A stretch of 64,000 nucleotides of DNA from Pseudomonas sp. RIT-PI-S (GCF_025642975.1 NZ_JANZKJ010000009.1:1-64000); one strand, 5' to 3'; positions 8,143-18,163 are shown, counted from the stretch's first letter. The notes: a model not told the origin generated them from the letters alone. Program-made: numbers and translations.

Positions 8143-8892
8143 ATGACGACTTCGCCCACCGTTCTGATCACCGGTTGTTCGTCCGGTTTCGGTCTTGAGA
8201 CCGCCCGGCTGTTCCTCGACAAAGGCTGGCATGTGGTGGCAACGATGCGCACCCTTCGTGAAGGCCTGTTGCCGCCTTCGCCCAACCTTCGGCTGCTGGC
8301 GCTGGACGTGACCGATGCCGACAGCATCCACCGCTGCATCGACGCCGCCGGCCCCATCGACGCCTTGGTCAACAATGCTGGCGTGGGCCTGCTGGCGCCG
8401 CTGGAAGGGGTAGAGCTGGCCAACGCCCGGGAGGTTTTCGAAACCAACACGCTGGGCACCATCGCCATGACCCAGGCGGTGCTGCCGCAGTTTCGCCAGC
8501 GCCAGGCGGGGGTCATCGTCAACGTCACCTCCAGCGTGACGCTCAAGGCGCTGCCGTTGTTGTCGGTATACACCGGCAGCAAAGCGGCGGTGAATGCCTT
8601 CAGTGAATCGGTGGCGCTGGAGCTTGCGCCCTTTGGCATCCGCGTAAGCGTGGTGCTGCCCGGCCGGGCCCCGACCACCCGTTTCGGCGAGAATGCCCGG
8701 CGGCTGATGGAGAACAGCGTGCCGCCCGCCTACGCAGCGTTCACCCAGCAGGTGTTCGAGGCGGTACGCGACACCGCCACGCCGACCACCGATGCGCAGG
8801 ATGTGGCCGAAGCGGTGTGGCGCGCGGTCACTGACCCGGCCGCGCCCCTGCGCATCGCCGCCGGCGCCGATGCCGTGGCCTTGATGCCGTAA
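8143..8892 (+). CDS. Short-chain dehydrogenase/reductase (SDR)
   Basis: The 249-residue protein has the classical SDR motifs: nucleotide-binding TGCSSGFG at about 10-17, NNAGVG in the middle, catalytic Ser in NVTSSVT, and YTGSK as the Tyr-x-x-x-Lys pair. The C-terminus runs to AADAVALMP-like residues typical of ketoreductase-type SDRs acting on broad carbonyl substrates. The substrate is unknown. It is divergent from the AraC regulator at 7052-8047, which probably controls it. Confidence 0.9.
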   Translation: MTTSPTVLITGCSSGFGLETARLFLDKGWHVVATMRTLREGLLPPSPNLRLLALDVTDADSIHRCIDAAGPIDALVNNAGVGLLAPLEGVELANAREVFETNTLGTIAMTQAVLPQFRQRQAGVIVNVTSSVTLKALPLLSVYTGSKAAVNAFSESVALELAPFGIRVSVVLPGRAPTTRFGENARRLMENSVPPAYAAFTQQVFEAVRDTATPTTDAQDVAEAVWRAVTDPAAPLRIAAGADAVALMP

Positions 8893-9075
8893 GGGCATGC
8901 CAAGCCGAAACATGGCGGCGGTGGAGTTCGCAGGCTGGCACCCGGTCCTGCTCGCCAGCACCCCACGCAGGGCCGTAGCAGCCGGGCTTGCCCCCGATCA
9001 GGCTCAGCTCCTGCGCCGGCAAGCCGTACTGCACGTGCTGGCAACCATAGAAGCTTCTACAGGCACATCCGGCCC

Positions 9076-11070
9076 CTACTTCAACTTGAACCGCCGTACC
9101 ACCGCGATCAGCTTGTCGTTGGAGCTGGACAGGGCGGCAGTGCTTTTTTCGCTCTGCTCGCCACCGGCCACCAGCTCCTCGACGATGTGCCGCACCGCGA
9201 CCATGTTGCGGTTGATCTCTTCGCTGACGGAGCTTTGTTGCTCCGCCGCGGTGGCGATCTGGGTGCTCAGGTCGTTGATCTGCACCACCGACTCCGCCAT
9301 GCCGTCGAGGCCCTCGTTGACCTTGGAGGTCTTCTCGGCGGTGGCCTGGCAACTCTGTTTGGTTTTCTCCATGGCCACCACCGCGGCGCCCACCCCTTGC
9401 TGCAAGCGGGCAAGCATTTCGTTGATCTCCGAGGTGCTGGCCTGGGTGCGGCCGGCGAGGGCGCGCACTTCATCGGCCACCACGGCGAAGCCGCGGCCTT
9501 GCTCACCGGCCCGGGCCGCTTCGATGGCGGCGTTGAGGGCCAGCAGGTTGGTCTGCCCGGCGATCTCGCCGATCACCGCCAACACCGCGTTGATGCGCTG
9601 CGCATCCTGCTCCATGGCTTGCACCGAGGCGGTGGCCGCCTCCACCTCGGTGATCAGCTCGCGCACGCTGTTGGAAGCATCCTCGACCACGACCTTGGAG
9701 CGGCGCGCGTTTTCGTTGGCCGTTTGGGTCATGCTTGCCGTCTGCGCAGCGTTGCGGGCCACGTCATCGGCGGTGGAGCTCATTTCGGTGATGGCGGTCA
9801 CGGCCTGGTCCGTCTCGCTGGCATGGCGCACGAGGATCTGGTTGGTGCCGTGGGACTGCCCGCGCAGTTGATCGACCCCTTGGGCGATCACTGTAGAGGA
9901 TTCCGACACCTCAGTGAGCAGGCCTTGCAGGTACACCAGGAAGCGGTTCACCGAATGGCCCACCGCGCCCAGCTCGTCCTCGGCGCGGATCACGATGCGC
10001 TTGGTCAGGTCGGCGTCGCCAGCGGACAGCGTATCGATGTTGGCCTTGAGAATGGCCAGGCGTTTCATCAGCTGGCGCAGGGCGAAGATCATGATCAGCA
10101 GCAGCACGACCACCATGGGAATCTGCAGCATGGCCAGGGTCGTCAGCACCTTACTGCTCTGGGCCGTGAGCTCGTCCGTTTGCTGCGCCACCGCCATCAG
10201 CCACGGCGTACCTTCGATGGGCTGCACGAACAGGCTGTAGCCATCGCCGTTGCTGCCGGTGTAAGTGCCCTGCACCAGTGTGTTTCCGGTGACGTTCTGC
10301 AGCGTGTGCTGCAAGGCAGCGGCGAAGGGGTACTGGCCGGCCAGGTCCGAGACGTTCTTGAGGACGTTGTTGCCCGGGATTTCAGGTTGGTTGCTGAGGA
10401 TCTTGCCGTCTTTCTCGACGATCATCAGCTGAGCGTGGATCTCCGCTTCCTTGGCCGCGACCAGGTCGTTGAAAAAGCCCAGGGTCACGTCGATGGTGGA
10501 CACCCCATAGGCCGCGCCATCCTTGGTGATCGCCATGGCACAGTTGGTCCGCGGCTCGGGGCTGGCTTCGTCGCGGTAGGCATTGGCCCAGTTGCACTGG
10601 CCGGCGGGCGCCTTGAGGCCGCCCAGGTACCAGGACTGCTCGAAATAGTTTTGCGACTCTGGCGAGTTCCAGTGGGTGTTGACGATCAACTTGCCGCTGT
10701 TATCGCGATGGTAAAAAGTGCTGTGCTTGGCGCGCCCTGGCGTGCGCTTGTCCGGCAGCGGCCAAACGCCGCCGCCAAAGACCTTAAGCTCGCCGTACTG
10801 GTTCACCATGGCCGGCAGCAAGCGGTCGATGCTGTCGCTGTCCAGCTGGGGCACGGTCTCGGTGATGACCCGCTGCTGCGCCTGCACCTTGGCCAGTTCA
10901 TTCTTGATCACGTTGCCGATCTGCGAGGCCTCGTTGATCAGATGACGTTCATCGTTCGCCGTAAGGCTTGGGGTGATGAAGAGCTTGATGCCGACCGCGG
11001 TCAGTACCGCGATGAACAGCACGAAGCCAACGAAGGTGGCGGTATAGCGGGCTTGAATTGTTTTTATCAT
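9076..11070 (-). CDS. Methyl-accepting chemotaxis protein with dCache-like sensor
   Basis: The 664-residue chemoreceptor has a first membrane helix at about 12-32, a periplasmic domain at 33-305, a second helix at about 309-333, a HAMP domain at 334-390 and a C-terminal signalling domain. The signalling tip is seen in [20 protein letters not shown] and SEINEM. The periplasmic part, with [13 protein letters not shown] and WLMAVAQQ, looks like a double Cache module as used for amines, amino acids or organic acids; the ligand cannot be inferred. It ends RRFKLK with no CheR-docking pentapeptide. The ATG at 11070 was chosen because MIKTIQARY leads directly into the first membrane helix. Confidence 0.93.
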   Translation of the reverse strand: MIKTIQARYTATFVGFVLFIAVLTAVGIKLFITPSLTANDERHLINEASQIGNVIKNELAKVQAQQRVITETVPQLDSDSIDRLLPAMVNQYGELKVFGGGVWPLPDKRTPGRAKHSTFYHRDNSGKLIVNTHWNSPESQNYFEQSWYLGGLKAPAGQCNWANAYRDEASPEPRTNCAMAITKDGAAYGVSTIDVTLGFFNDLVAAKEAEIHAQLMIVEKDGKILSNQPEIPGNNVLKNVSDLAGQYPFAAALQHTLQNVTGNTLVQGTYTGSNGDGYSLFVQPIEGTPWLMAVAQQTDELTAQSSKVLTTLAMLQIPMVVVLLLIMIFALRQLMKRLAILKANIDTLSAGDADLTKRIVIRAEDELGAVGHSVNRFLVYLQGLLTEVSESSTVIAQGVDQLRGQSHGTNQILVRHASETDQAVTAITEMSSTADDVARNAAQTASMTQTANENARRSKVVVEDASNSVRELITEVEAATASVQAMEQDAQRINAVLAVIGEIAGQTNLLALNAAIEAARAGEQGRGFAVVADEVRALAGRTQASTSEINEMLARLQQGVGAAVVAMEKTKQSCQATAEKTSKVNEGLDGMAESVVQINDLSTQIATAAEQQSSVSEEINRNMVAVRHIVEELVAGGEQSEKSTAALSSSNDKLIAVVRRFKLK

Positions 11071-11262
11071 GGCGAGGAAGTCCCAGAGAGCGCAGTGCCG
11101 ATAAACCGTTATCGACAGCCAAGGCGGTGCCATTAGCTTAGGCGGTGTAAGAAATATATCCGCGCGAGGTGACACGGCGAGGAAAAGGGCCGGCTTCATT
11201 CGGAGTGCGAGGCTGTGCCGCCGTGCCGAAATCCCTGGCGCCTCCGTCCCGTTGCCCCGCTA

Positions 11263-11646
11263 TTAACGCCCCAGCGCAGCTTCCACTGCCGCCTTGTCGA
11301 TGATCGACCACACCTGAACGATCTTGCCGTTCGCGAAGGTATAGAACACGTTCTCGCAGAACGTGATCCGCTCGCCGTGGGTCTGCAAGCCGAGGAATTC
11401 ACCGCGGGGGGAGCAATCGAAGCGCAGCCGTGCGGCCACGTGCGGTGGCTCGGCCACCAGCACCTCGATATTGAAGCGCAGGTCGGGGATGGTCCTCACG
11501 TCGTTCTCCAGCATGGCCCTGTAGCCCACCAGGCCCAGCGGCTTGCCGTTGTGCTGCGCGCGGTCATCGACGTAGTGCCCCAGGGCGTCCCATTCGCGGG
11601 CATTGAGGCAGGCGATATACGCACGGTACTGTTCGGCCAGGTCCAA
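11263..11646 (-). CDS. SnoaL-like ester cyclase family protein
   Basis: The 127-residue protein has the SnoaL/NTF2-like fold pattern: YRAYIACLNAREWDALGHYV at the start, then LGLVGYRAMLEND, and a C-terminal strand with GERITFCENVFYTFANGKIV and VWSIIDKAAVEAALG. Members include polyketide cyclases and many small uncharacterised hydratases or epoxide-handling enzymes. It follows the GlxA-type regulator by 23 bases on the same strand and is likely in one operon with it and the isochorismatase-like hydrolase. Confidence 0.8.
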   Translation of the reverse strand: MDLAEQYRAYIACLNAREWDALGHYVDDRAQHNGKPLGLVGYRAMLENDVRTIPDLRFNIEVLVAEPPHVAARLRFDCSPRGEFLGLQTHGERITFCENVFYTFANGKIVQVWSIIDKAAVEAALGR

Positions 11647-11669
11647 GGGCGGGTCTCCTGTTGCAGGGT

Positions 11670-12677
11670 CTAGTTGCCGCCCATGGCCGAGCGGCTTTTC
11701 GAGGGCGGCGCGGTTTCGTACTTGCCCCAGATGCGCCGCAGGTGCCTGGCGGAACCGAAGCCTGCGCGCTGGGCGACAGCTTCGATGTCCAGCAGGGAGT
11801 GGGCCAGCAGCTCGCGGGCGAGGGCAACGCGCAAGCGATGAAGATAGTCCAGCGGGCTGCCCCCTGCATGTTCATGGAACAACCGGCCCAGGTGACGGGT
11901 GCTGGTGCAGGCGAGGGCGGCCATGCGCTCCACTGTCCACTCGCCGCCGGGGTCTGCCGCGACCGCGTCCTGCACCCGATGCAGCGCGGGATGCAGGTGA
12001 TTGCGCCCGCTGATCCAGGGCGACAACTGAGGGTCGGCGCCGCCGCGGCGCATGTACACGACCATGTCTCGAGCCACCGCGCAGGCCACCCGCGGCCCGG
12101 CCAACTCGGCTACCAGGTGCAGCATCAGGTCGATGCCCGCGGTGATGCCAGCGCTGCTGCTGACCCGGCCGTCTGTGACGTACAACCGGTTTTCCAGCAC
12201 CTTCGCCCTCGGCGCCAACCCTTGCAAGGTGTCGCAAAGGGAGTGATGGGTGGTGCATTGGCGGTCATCGAGCAGGCCCGCGCGGGCGGCGCTCAAGGCG
12301 CCGGAGCACACGCACACCAGGCGCTCGCCGCTTGGCGCCACCACTTGCCGAAGCCAGGCGGTGAGGGCGGTGCTGCTGGTTTCGAACTGCGCGTGCTGTT
12401 CTGCGTTACATGCCAGCGCCGAGCCGACCAGCACCACCAGGGTGCCGGGCGCCAAGGTCGGCGGCAGTGGCGCCAGGCCTGCCAAGGGCAGGCCCAGAGA
12501 GGTTTCCAGCTGCGCCACCGGGCTTACGTATCGCAGCTCGAACGCCGTGCCTTGCCCGGCACCGGGCTGGCCCTTGTCAACCTCAACCCGAGACGCGAGC
12601 CGCAGCACTTCCGCGGGCCCGGCCAGGTCCAGCATCAGCAGGTTGGGCAACAGCACGAACAGCACCGGGATGGCCAC
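11670..12677 (-). CDS. GlxA family regulator (DJ-1/PfpI-like domain plus AraC HTH)
   Basis: The 335-residue protein has an N-terminal DJ-1/PfpI-like domain (about 1-190), with VVLVGSAL and ERLVCVCSGALSAARAGLLD around the nucleophile-elbow position, and a C-terminal AraC double helix-turn-helix (about 225-320; MAALACTSTRHLGRLFHEHA, VAQRAGFGSARHLRRIW). GlxA-type proteins regulate amino-acid, choline, carnitine or nitrogen catabolism. Here it sits between an isochorismatase-like hydrolase (three bases away) and a SnoaL-like protein, so these are probably its operon partners and targets. Confidence 0.88.
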   Translation of the reverse strand: MAIPVLFVLLPNLLMLDLAGPAEVLRLASRVEVDKGQPGAGQGTAFELRYVSPVAQLETSLGLPLAGLAPLPPTLAPGTLVVLVGSALACNAEQHAQFETSSTALTAWLRQVVAPSGERLVCVCSGALSAARAGLLDDRQCTTHHSLCDTLQGLAPRAKVLENRLYVTDGRVSSSAGITAGIDLMLHLVAELAGPRVACAVARDMVVYMRRGGADPQLSPWISGRNHLHPALHRVQDAVAADPGGEWTVERMAALACTSTRHLGRLFHEHAGGSPLDYLHRLRVALARELLAHSLLDIEAVAQRAGFGSARHLRRIWGKYETAPPSKSRSAMGGN

Positions 12678-12680
12678 GCT

Positions 12681-13223
12681 TCAGCCTTCCAGCGCCTGGG
12701 CCACGGTTACGATGCGGGCGAAGCGCCCCTCCAGCACCAGCTCGGTCCGCTCGCGGATTTCAGCGGCGCTGTAAGTGCGCCCGCTGCGCTTGTGGGTCAT
12801 GGCGAAGGTCAGGGTCGCCTCGCTGACGTAGTCCACCGCAAAGCCGCTATCGGATGCATGGCGGGTGGTGGTCTCGCAGCACTGCTCGGTGCGGATGCCA
12901 CTGATGATCAGCCTGGAGATGCCGTGCTGGGTAAGCCAGGCGGCCAATGGAGTGCTGGCCAGGGCGCTGTGGTATTGCTTGTGAAAGGTGACGCTGGGGC
13001 TGATGGAAAGCCCTTCCAACGCCCTCACATGCCCGGATGCCAGGGAGAACGCGCCTTCGTTAGCCACGTGGAAGATCTGCACCACCGGTATGCCCTGCCG
13101 GGCGCAGCCATCGATCAACGCCTGTTGCTTCTCCAAGTAGCCGGGCAGGTCCGTTTCGGACCAGTAAGGGGAGTGCCGGAAGGACTGCTGTGCATCTATG
13201 ACGATAAGGGCGCTGCGGGTCAT
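12681..13223 (-). CDS. Isochorismatase-like cysteine hydrolase
   Basis: The 180-residue protein carries the Asp-Lys-Cys arrangement of the family: Asp10 in LIVIDAQQSF, a Lys in VTFHKQYHSAL and Cys in SGIRTEQCCETTTRHA. Such enzymes hydrolyse amides, imides or vinyl ethers (nicotinamidase, N-carbamoylsarcosine amidase, isochorismatase). The ATG at 13223 was chosen since the upstream in-frame residues do not resemble the family. It is the first gene of the run into the GlxA regulator, with only three bases between them, a pairing common for self-contained catabolic units. Confidence 0.88.
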   Translation of the reverse strand: MTRSALIVIDAQQSFRHSPYWSETDLPGYLEKQQALIDGCARQGIPVVQIFHVANEGAFSLASGHVRALEGLSISPSVTFHKQYHSALASTPLAAWLTQHGISRLIISGIRTEQCCETTTRHASDSGFAVDYVSEATLTFAMTHKRSGRTYSAAEIRERTELVLEGRFARIVTVAQALEG

Positions 13224-13334
13224 CGGAGTTCCTTGGGCTTGGCCGTGTTGGGAGGAGGGCCCATGGTAGGGCCGGCCCTGTGCCCGCAAACAGCCCAGGG
13301 CGAGACCACTACAGGACGCTTTCGGACATGCTGC

Positions 13335-14198
13335 CTAGCCTCGCCCGTGGGAGCGATCATATCCATTCCAGGCCGGCGGCGCCCAGCCCTCGGGCAGCGA
13401 TTGCGGCGCGTGGACTTCTACCTTCATGGGATAGCAGGCCGCGCTATCGGAGGAGTGCTCGGCCGAACAATCCCCGCCAGGGCAGGCCGACATACACGCC
13501 AGAAGGTCGATCTCGGCGAAAAATTCCAGGTAGTCCCCGGGCCTCACCGGGCTCGCTTTCATGAAGTATTGGCCGGTGTCTTTGGTGAAGCCGGTGCACA
13601 TGAACACATTGAGCACGTCGTGAACATGGGCCTCGGCTTGACGCAGCGGCAGCCCGGTTTTATCCGCCAGCGCACGTGTAAGGTTGGAGTGGCAACAGTG
13701 GTGGTACTGGTCGCCATGGCTGAGCAAGTTATGGGTATAAGGATCGCAGCGCGTGCCGATGACATCGTGAACCGCGCCGCCGAACTCGTCGAACCCATAC
13801 CAGTCGAGGCTATCGTGGGTGATGGTGGCAATCGGGCGAAGGTATGGGAAGTTGGAGAACAGCTGATCACCCAGGCCAACATGCGTGCCGTTGAGCGCTC
13901 GCGTTTTGCCGGTGTAAAGGCGCTCATCGAGTTGGTGGGCATTGAATAGATTCAAATCCCCCACTTGCGGCCCCTGGGTGCAGATTATCCGGCAGAAGTG
14001 CCCCGCAGGTATTTCCCATGTTGCCGCTTCACGGGGTTGCACCGTCAACGCCTCCACCGGCCGGAGGTTTTCGCGCAGTGCAAGATAACTTGGCAGGTCA
14101 GGGCGGGGAAGTGTGGCAGTGGGGTAGCAGATGGTCGGTTTAACGGCTTTACGGGCCGCTGCGTCCGCAGGGGGCACGCACATGGACAGGGTTTTCAT
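13335..14198 (-). CDS. DUF1989 (urea carboxylase-associated) family protein
   Basis: The 287-residue protein has the DUF1989 pattern: IPAGHFCRIICTQGPQVGDL, an HDSLDWYGFDEFG stretch, and HVHDVLNVFMCTGF. It has a cysteine-rich C-terminal segment, CMSACPGGDC, which may bind metal. Members occur beside urea-carboxylase and amidase-type nitrogen pathways, often as pairs; the reaction is not established for this one. ATG 14198 is preceded by AAGGTG nine to ten bases upstream. It lies 111 bases before the isochorismatase-like gene on the same strand and may belong with that operon. Confidence 0.82.
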   Translation of the reverse strand: MKTLSMCVPPADAAARKAVKPTICYPTATLPRPDLPSYLALRENLRPVEALTVQPREAATWEIPAGHFCRIICTQGPQVGDLNLFNAHQLDERLYTGKTRALNGTHVGLGDQLFSNFPYLRPIATITHDSLDWYGFDEFGGAVHDVIGTRCDPYTHNLLSHGDQYHHCCHSNLTRALADKTGLPLRQAEAHVHDVLNVFMCTGFTKDTGQYFMKASPVRPGDYLEFFAEIDLLACMSACPGGDCSAEHSSDSAACYPMKVEVHAPQSLPEGWAPPAWNGYDRSHGRG

Positions 14199-14525
14199 TT
14201 GGGGCACCTTATAACGGCGAGTAAGGGCGGCCTGGCATTCAAGCGCACCGGCTTCACTGTAGCTGAACAAGCGCGGCGGCAGGCCGTTCTGCGGCGTTTC
14301 GCTGACCCTTCAAGCCGAACGGTGAGGGCGGAAGGTGACCAACGGCGGGTATTTCGGATCCTTTAAATCAAGGGCTTACAACTTCCGGACAAACGGCGGA
14401 ACTTGCAGCGAAGTCACTTCTAAAAGTTGCTTTCTCTAACGTTGTACGCACCTCGACGGGATGTTCGCGCCGGGCCGTGTGCCTTTAGAAACTTCAGATG
14501 GATACCTGTTTGAGGGTGAATTTCC
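14199..14525. other. 327-base divergent intergenic region
   Basis: This separates the DUF1989 gene (minus) from the alginate lyase gene (plus) and must hold both promoters. Its later half (about 14350-14525) is more AT-rich than the surroundings. I see no small gene, strong hairpin or clear operator in it. Confidence 0.5.
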
Positions 14526-15221
14526 ATGATCGACTTGACTGTTTGGAACCTTAGCGTCCCGGTCGGCAGCCCGGCCGTTACTATCGATACCCCGGCACTT
14601 GCTTCTGGCTATAAGGATCAGTACTTCCATGCCGATTCAGGCACATTGTTCTTCTGGGCTCCGGTCACCGGCTCGGTAACAAAAAGTGCCAAGTTTCCAC
14701 GCTCGGAGCTACGCGAAACTTACCCGGATGGCAGCGTGCATAACTGGAAGTTTACGAATGCGGACAACTTTCTCCGCGCCAGCCTGAGCGTTAACCAAGT
14801 GCCGTCGAGTGGTAAGGTCGTTATTGGCCAGATCCACCAGTTCGGCAGTAACGAGCCTTTATTGAAAGTGGAGTACCAATACAAGGACGCCACCCGGCTG
14901 GGCAATATCGTCGCCAAGCTGCGCCCCACACCAGACCAGGACGAACCTACGGTCATCAACATCGCCTCAGGCGTGCCGTTGAGTACCCGGTTCACCTATA
15001 CCATCCACTTGACGCCAGGCGGGCTTTTGCTGGTGAGCGCAGCCAATGCCCAGTGGAACTACAAGTTGGACCCTGCGTGGAAAACCAAGGACCTGTACTT
15101 CAAAGCCGGCGTTTATACCCAGGACAATACGGGCTACGCCACGGAAGGAGGGCAGGTGACGTTCTATCGGTTGGTCGCCGAGCACAACACCAAGACCATG
15201 AGCGCCTCAGCGGCCCCTTGA
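14526..15221 (+). CDS. Polysaccharide lyase family 7 alginate lyase
   Basis: The 231-residue protein is a compact single-domain PL7 enzyme. The three family signatures are present: RSELRET (59-65), QIH (102-104) and YFKAGVYTQ (191-199), supplying the catalytic Arg, Gln, His and Tyr of the beta-jelly-roll cleft. It should cleave alginate or related uronate polymers by beta-elimination. No signal peptide is visible, as in other small Pseudomonas PL7 proteins, so its location is unclear. QIH is usually linked with polyguluronate or heteropolymer preference. It stands alone, but an alginate porin and an epimerase-like protein lie at 48.7-53.0 kb. Confidence 0.9.
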   Translation: MIDLTVWNLSVPVGSPAVTIDTPALASGYKDQYFHADSGTLFFWAPVTGSVTKSAKFPRSELRETYPDGSVHNWKFTNADNFLRASLSVNQVPSSGKVVIGQIHQFGSNEPLLKVEYQYKDATRLGNIVAKLRPTPDQDEPTVINIASGVPLSTRFTYTIHLTPGGLLLVSAANAQWNYKLDPAWKTKDLYFKAGVYTQDNTGYATEGGQVTFYRLVAEHNTKTMSASAAP

Positions 15222-15343
15222 CCGCCGTGCGCAGGCCCGCGGCGAGCTCGCAAACTTGGGTTTACAGGTGCCGCTCAGGTACTTGCGCTACCCTGTTCGC
15301 GGGCTTCGCCCGCTCCTACCGATCGTGAACGAAGGAATGCCAG

Positions 15344-15805
15344 ATGCTGCAATTGGACTTGCTGCAAAAACACATGGACAAGTGCGACACCTTGGCCGAA
15401 TGGATCTACCAGGAATTTATCTATGAGTTCGACGGGCAGTGCCTGGCAAGTTGGCAGGCGGCGTTCGCCGCGGGCCAGTGCAATGGCGACTGGAAGACGT
15501 TGATCGCCGTGGAGAACGGTTGCCTGCTCGGCGGCGCATCCTTGGCCCGCAATGACTTGGCCGAACGGCCAGACCTGAGCCCTTGGCTGGCTTGCGTTTT
15601 CGTTACCCCGTCGGCCCGTCGCCGGGGGATCGCGGCGCAGTTGATCGAAGGCATCAGCCGCCATGCCCAAGCGGCTGGGGTCGCCACGTTGTACCTGCAC
15701 ACGCAGAATGAGCGAAATTACTACGCCAAGCTTGGCTGGCAGATGCTGGAGCGCTTCGAAGGATGGGGCCGGGAGCACTCGCTGATGTTCCGGCCATTGC
15801 AATAG
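15344..15805 (+). CDS. GNAT family N-acetyltransferase
   Basis: The 153-residue protein shows the GNAT acetyl-CoA site: LACVFVTPSARRRGIAAQLI (motif A, R-x-x-G-I/A), followed by LYLHTQNERNYYAKLGWQML. The N-terminus, MLQLDLLQKHMDKCDTLAEW, fits a small single-domain member. The substrate is unknown. It sits 122 bases after the alginate lyase on the same strand and converges with the MFS transporter. Confidence 0.85.
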   Translation: MLQLDLLQKHMDKCDTLAEWIYQEFIYEFDGQCLASWQAAFAAGQCNGDWKTLIAVENGCLLGGASLARNDLAERPDLSPWLACVFVTPSARRRGIAAQLIEGISRHAQAAGVATLYLHTQNERNYYAKLGWQMLERFEGWGREHSLMFRPLQ

Positions 15806-15837
15806 AGCCCCGCCGGAGTTTTTGGCATGGCCGCCCG

Positions 15838-17058
15838 CTAGAGCGGCTTTTGCCGGAAGGCAAGCAGGGCGCCGAGCAGCAACACTGCGGCAGACACCGC
15901 CAGCCCCCGCGCCAGGCCACCGGCGCCGTCTGCCAGCCAGCCGACCAGCAACGGGCCGCTGATCTGCCCCAGGGCGAAGGCGACGGTGAAGGCGCTGATC
16001 GCCGTCGCCCAGTACTGCGCCTCCAGGTTATGGCGTACCAGCGCGGTGGTGGAGGCCACTACGGACATGAACACCGCGCCAAACGCCAGGCTGGACACGA
16101 ATGCCAGCGGCACGGAGGCGTGAAGCACCGGCAAAAGCGTGGCTACGGCGAGTATCGCGTTGAGCAGCGCCATGGCTTGCCCGCCTTTATAGCGCTCCAG
16201 CAGGCCGGCCCACAGCCGCGACGAGGCCATTACCGCCAGGCCCAGGACGGTGTAGAACAGCGAGATCATCCAGCCGGGCATCTGCTGTTCTTTGAGCAGC
16301 GCGGCAATGAAGGTCATATAGCCGATGCAGCCTACCCCAAATAGAAAGTAGCTAAGCAGCGCCCAACTGAACCGCCGCAACGCATAGTGCTGCCGCCGCG
16401 CCTGGGCCACGTCGCCCCTGCCGATCGCCGTGCCCAGCGGCGAGACGGCCACGGTGGCGACGAAACACAGGGCGCCGAGCCCGTACCAGGTCCACTGCCA
16501 AGCATGAGCCTGGCCATGTTGCTCCGCCGAGCTGAGCAGCAGTGGGATAAGGACCGCTGACATGGCGATACCCAGCCCGGTACCCGCGTAGTAGATCCCC
16601 AGCACCAGCCCGGCCTGCCTGGCGTGCAGCGAACTCAAGCGAGAGGCCAGCATGCCGCCTGCGATGAACATGAACGAGCTGACCGTTCCCGAACAGACCC
16701 TCAGCGCCAGCAAGGTATTGGCTGCCAGTACGGTGCCCGACAGCAGCATGAACAGCCCAGCCATCAGCGTGCTCAAGGTCAACAGGCGCGCCACGCCCAC
16801 CCGGTGCATGGCCAGCGGCGCCAGCAACGCGCCGATCAGGTAACCAACGGCATTACTGGTGTTGAGCGAGCCGGCCAGCATGTAGCTCCAGCCCAGGTCC
16901 GCGCGCATGGCGGGCAACAACAACCCATACGAGAACCGGGTAATGCCCAGCGCGGCGGCTGCGGCAAGCGATAAGGTCAGTGCAGCCAGGAGGGGGTGTC
17001 GCTCATGGAAGGCCAGCGAAGTGGCCTGGAGCGCCTCGGGCGGGGGGTGAGCCTTCAT
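15838..17058 (-). CDS. YbfB/YjiJ family MFS transporter
   Basis: The 406-residue protein has about 12 membrane helices. Helix 1 reads LGITRFSYGLLLPAMRADLG, the hallmark of the YbfB/YjiJ branch of the major facilitator superfamily. The substrate is unknown; these transporters are often drug or metabolite exporters. ATG 17058 has AAGGGAA about seven bases upstream, so it is preferred over an in-frame TTG six bases earlier. It is probably monocistronic. Confidence 0.9.
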   Translation of the reverse strand: MKAHPPPEALQATSLAFHERHPLLAALTLSLAAAAALGITRFSYGLLLPAMRADLGWSYMLAGSLNTSNAVGYLIGALLAPLAMHRVGVARLLTLSTLMAGLFMLLSGTVLAANTLLALRVCSGTVSSFMFIAGGMLASRLSSLHARQAGLVLGIYYAGTGLGIAMSAVLIPLLLSSAEQHGQAHAWQWTWYGLGALCFVATVAVSPLGTAIGRGDVAQARRQHYALRRFSWALLSYFLFGVGCIGYMTFIAALLKEQQMPGWMISLFYTVLGLAVMASSRLWAGLLERYKGGQAMALLNAILAVATLLPVLHASVPLAFVSSLAFGAVFMSVVASTTALVRHNLEAQYWATAISAFTVAFALGQISGPLLVGWLADGAGGLARGLAVSAAVLLLGALLAFRQKPL

Positions 17059-17212
17059 GTGCAATTCCCTTTACCGGCATGGAGCTGTTGGACGTCGTCC
17101 TGGCCCGCGCGAGGCGGGCAGAAAAAGGATCCATTCCACTATAGTGGAAGTTTTGCCGGGTGGCCCCTTGAGGCTGGTGCGTAACGCGATCAGCGAGTGT
17201 GGCCCCCTTTTT

Positions 17213-17287
17213 TGTAGGAGCTGGCGCCAGCCTGCGAACCTCGGTGATGCCGTGTTCGCTCGGTGCGCGGGCTTCGCCGCTCCTACA
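17213..17287. repeat. REP-like inverted repeat
   Basis: TGTAGGAGC (17213-17221) and GCTCCTACA (17279-17287) form a perfect 9-base inverted repeat around a GC-rich 57-base centre. The GTAGGAGC core is typical of Pseudomonas intergenic palindromic repeats. It lies just downstream of the DJ-1-like gene and upstream of the MFS gene, and may act as a transcription or RNA-stability barrier. Confidence 0.65.
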
Positions 17288-17297
17288 GCGCCGGTCC

Positions 17298-17990
17298 TCA
17301 GCCTTTCAATTCTTCACTCAGCCTTTTGAGCAGCGCCTGGGCAGTAGCTTGAGAAGAGGTCGGGTTTTGCCCGGTGATCAGGTGGCCGTCCTCCACCACA
17401 TAGCTCGCCCAGTCCGCCGCCTTCGAGTACTGGCCGCCTTTTTCCTTGAGCATGTCTTCCACCAGGAAGGGCACCACCTTGGTCAAGCCCACAGCCTCTT
17501 CTTCACTGTTGGTGAAGCCCGTCACCCGTTTACCCTCGACGATCGGCCGGCCCTCGGGCGTGTTTACGTTCTTGAACACGCCCGGCGCGTGACACACCGC
17601 GGCGATCGGTTTGTTCGCGGCGTAGAAGGATTCGATGATGGTTTTCGAATCCACGCTCTCGGCCAGGTCCCAGAGCGGGCCGTGGCCACCTGGATAAAAC
17701 ACCCCGTCGAAGTCGTACGGATCGATCTCACCCAACGGCAGGGTGTTGGCCAATGCCTTTTGAGCTTGTGCATCGCCACGGAAACGCCAGGTGGCTTCGG
17801 TCTGGGAGTCCTCGGCATCGCTTTTTGGGTCCAGCGGTGGCTGCCCGCCCTTGGGCGAGGCCAGGGTGACCTCGGCCTTGGCGTCGGTGAACGCGTAATA
17901 GGGCGCGGCGAATTCTTCGAGCCAGAAGCCGGTTTTCTTCCCGGTGTCGCCCAACTGATCGTGGGATGTCAGGACCATCAGAATCTTCAT
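17298..17990 (-). CDS. Class I glutamine amidotransferase-like protein (DJ-1/PfpI, HchA-like)
   Basis: The 230-residue protein has the DJ-1/PfpI nucleophile elbow AAVCHAPG with Cys133, an upstream acidic residue at EEFAAPYY (24-31), and [11 protein letters not shown]. This matches the Hsp31/HchA-like branch, which has glyoxalase III or deglycase-type activity on methylglyoxal adducts. The ATG at 17990 gives the standard start MKILMVLTS; the frame upstream of it is open but unlike the family. It is monocistronic, with a REP-like palindrome after it. Confidence 0.88.
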   Translation of the reverse strand: MKILMVLTSHDQLGDTGKKTGFWLEEFAAPYYAFTDAKAEVTLASPKGGQPPLDPKSDAEDSQTEATWRFRGDAQAQKALANTLPLGEIDPYDFDGVFYPGGHGPLWDLAESVDSKTIIESFYAANKPIAAVCHAPGVFKNVNTPEGRPIVEGKRVTGFTNSEEEAVGLTKVVPFLVEDMLKEKGGQYSKAADWASYVVEDGHLITGQNPTSSQATAQALLKRLSEELKG

Positions 17991-18163
17991 GTGAGCTAGC
18001 CTCCAGAGGTATCGAAAAGGCGCAACGGGGCGCGGTCTATCATTCTCTGAGGCCGACCCGGCGCAGACGTTCAAAGGCGTTGCCAGCCTGTGCCCGGGTA
18101 CTCAGGCACCGGGTGGCGCGGCCGATCCACCCCAAGACCCCATGGCTATTGCGGAGCCTGACG

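Noticed and set aside
9187..11136. Very long open frame (649 residues) on the plus strand opposite the chemoreceptor
   Set aside because: It is antisense to a clear chemoreceptor gene; high GC makes long shadow frames common. It is His/Gly/Leu-rich without domains.
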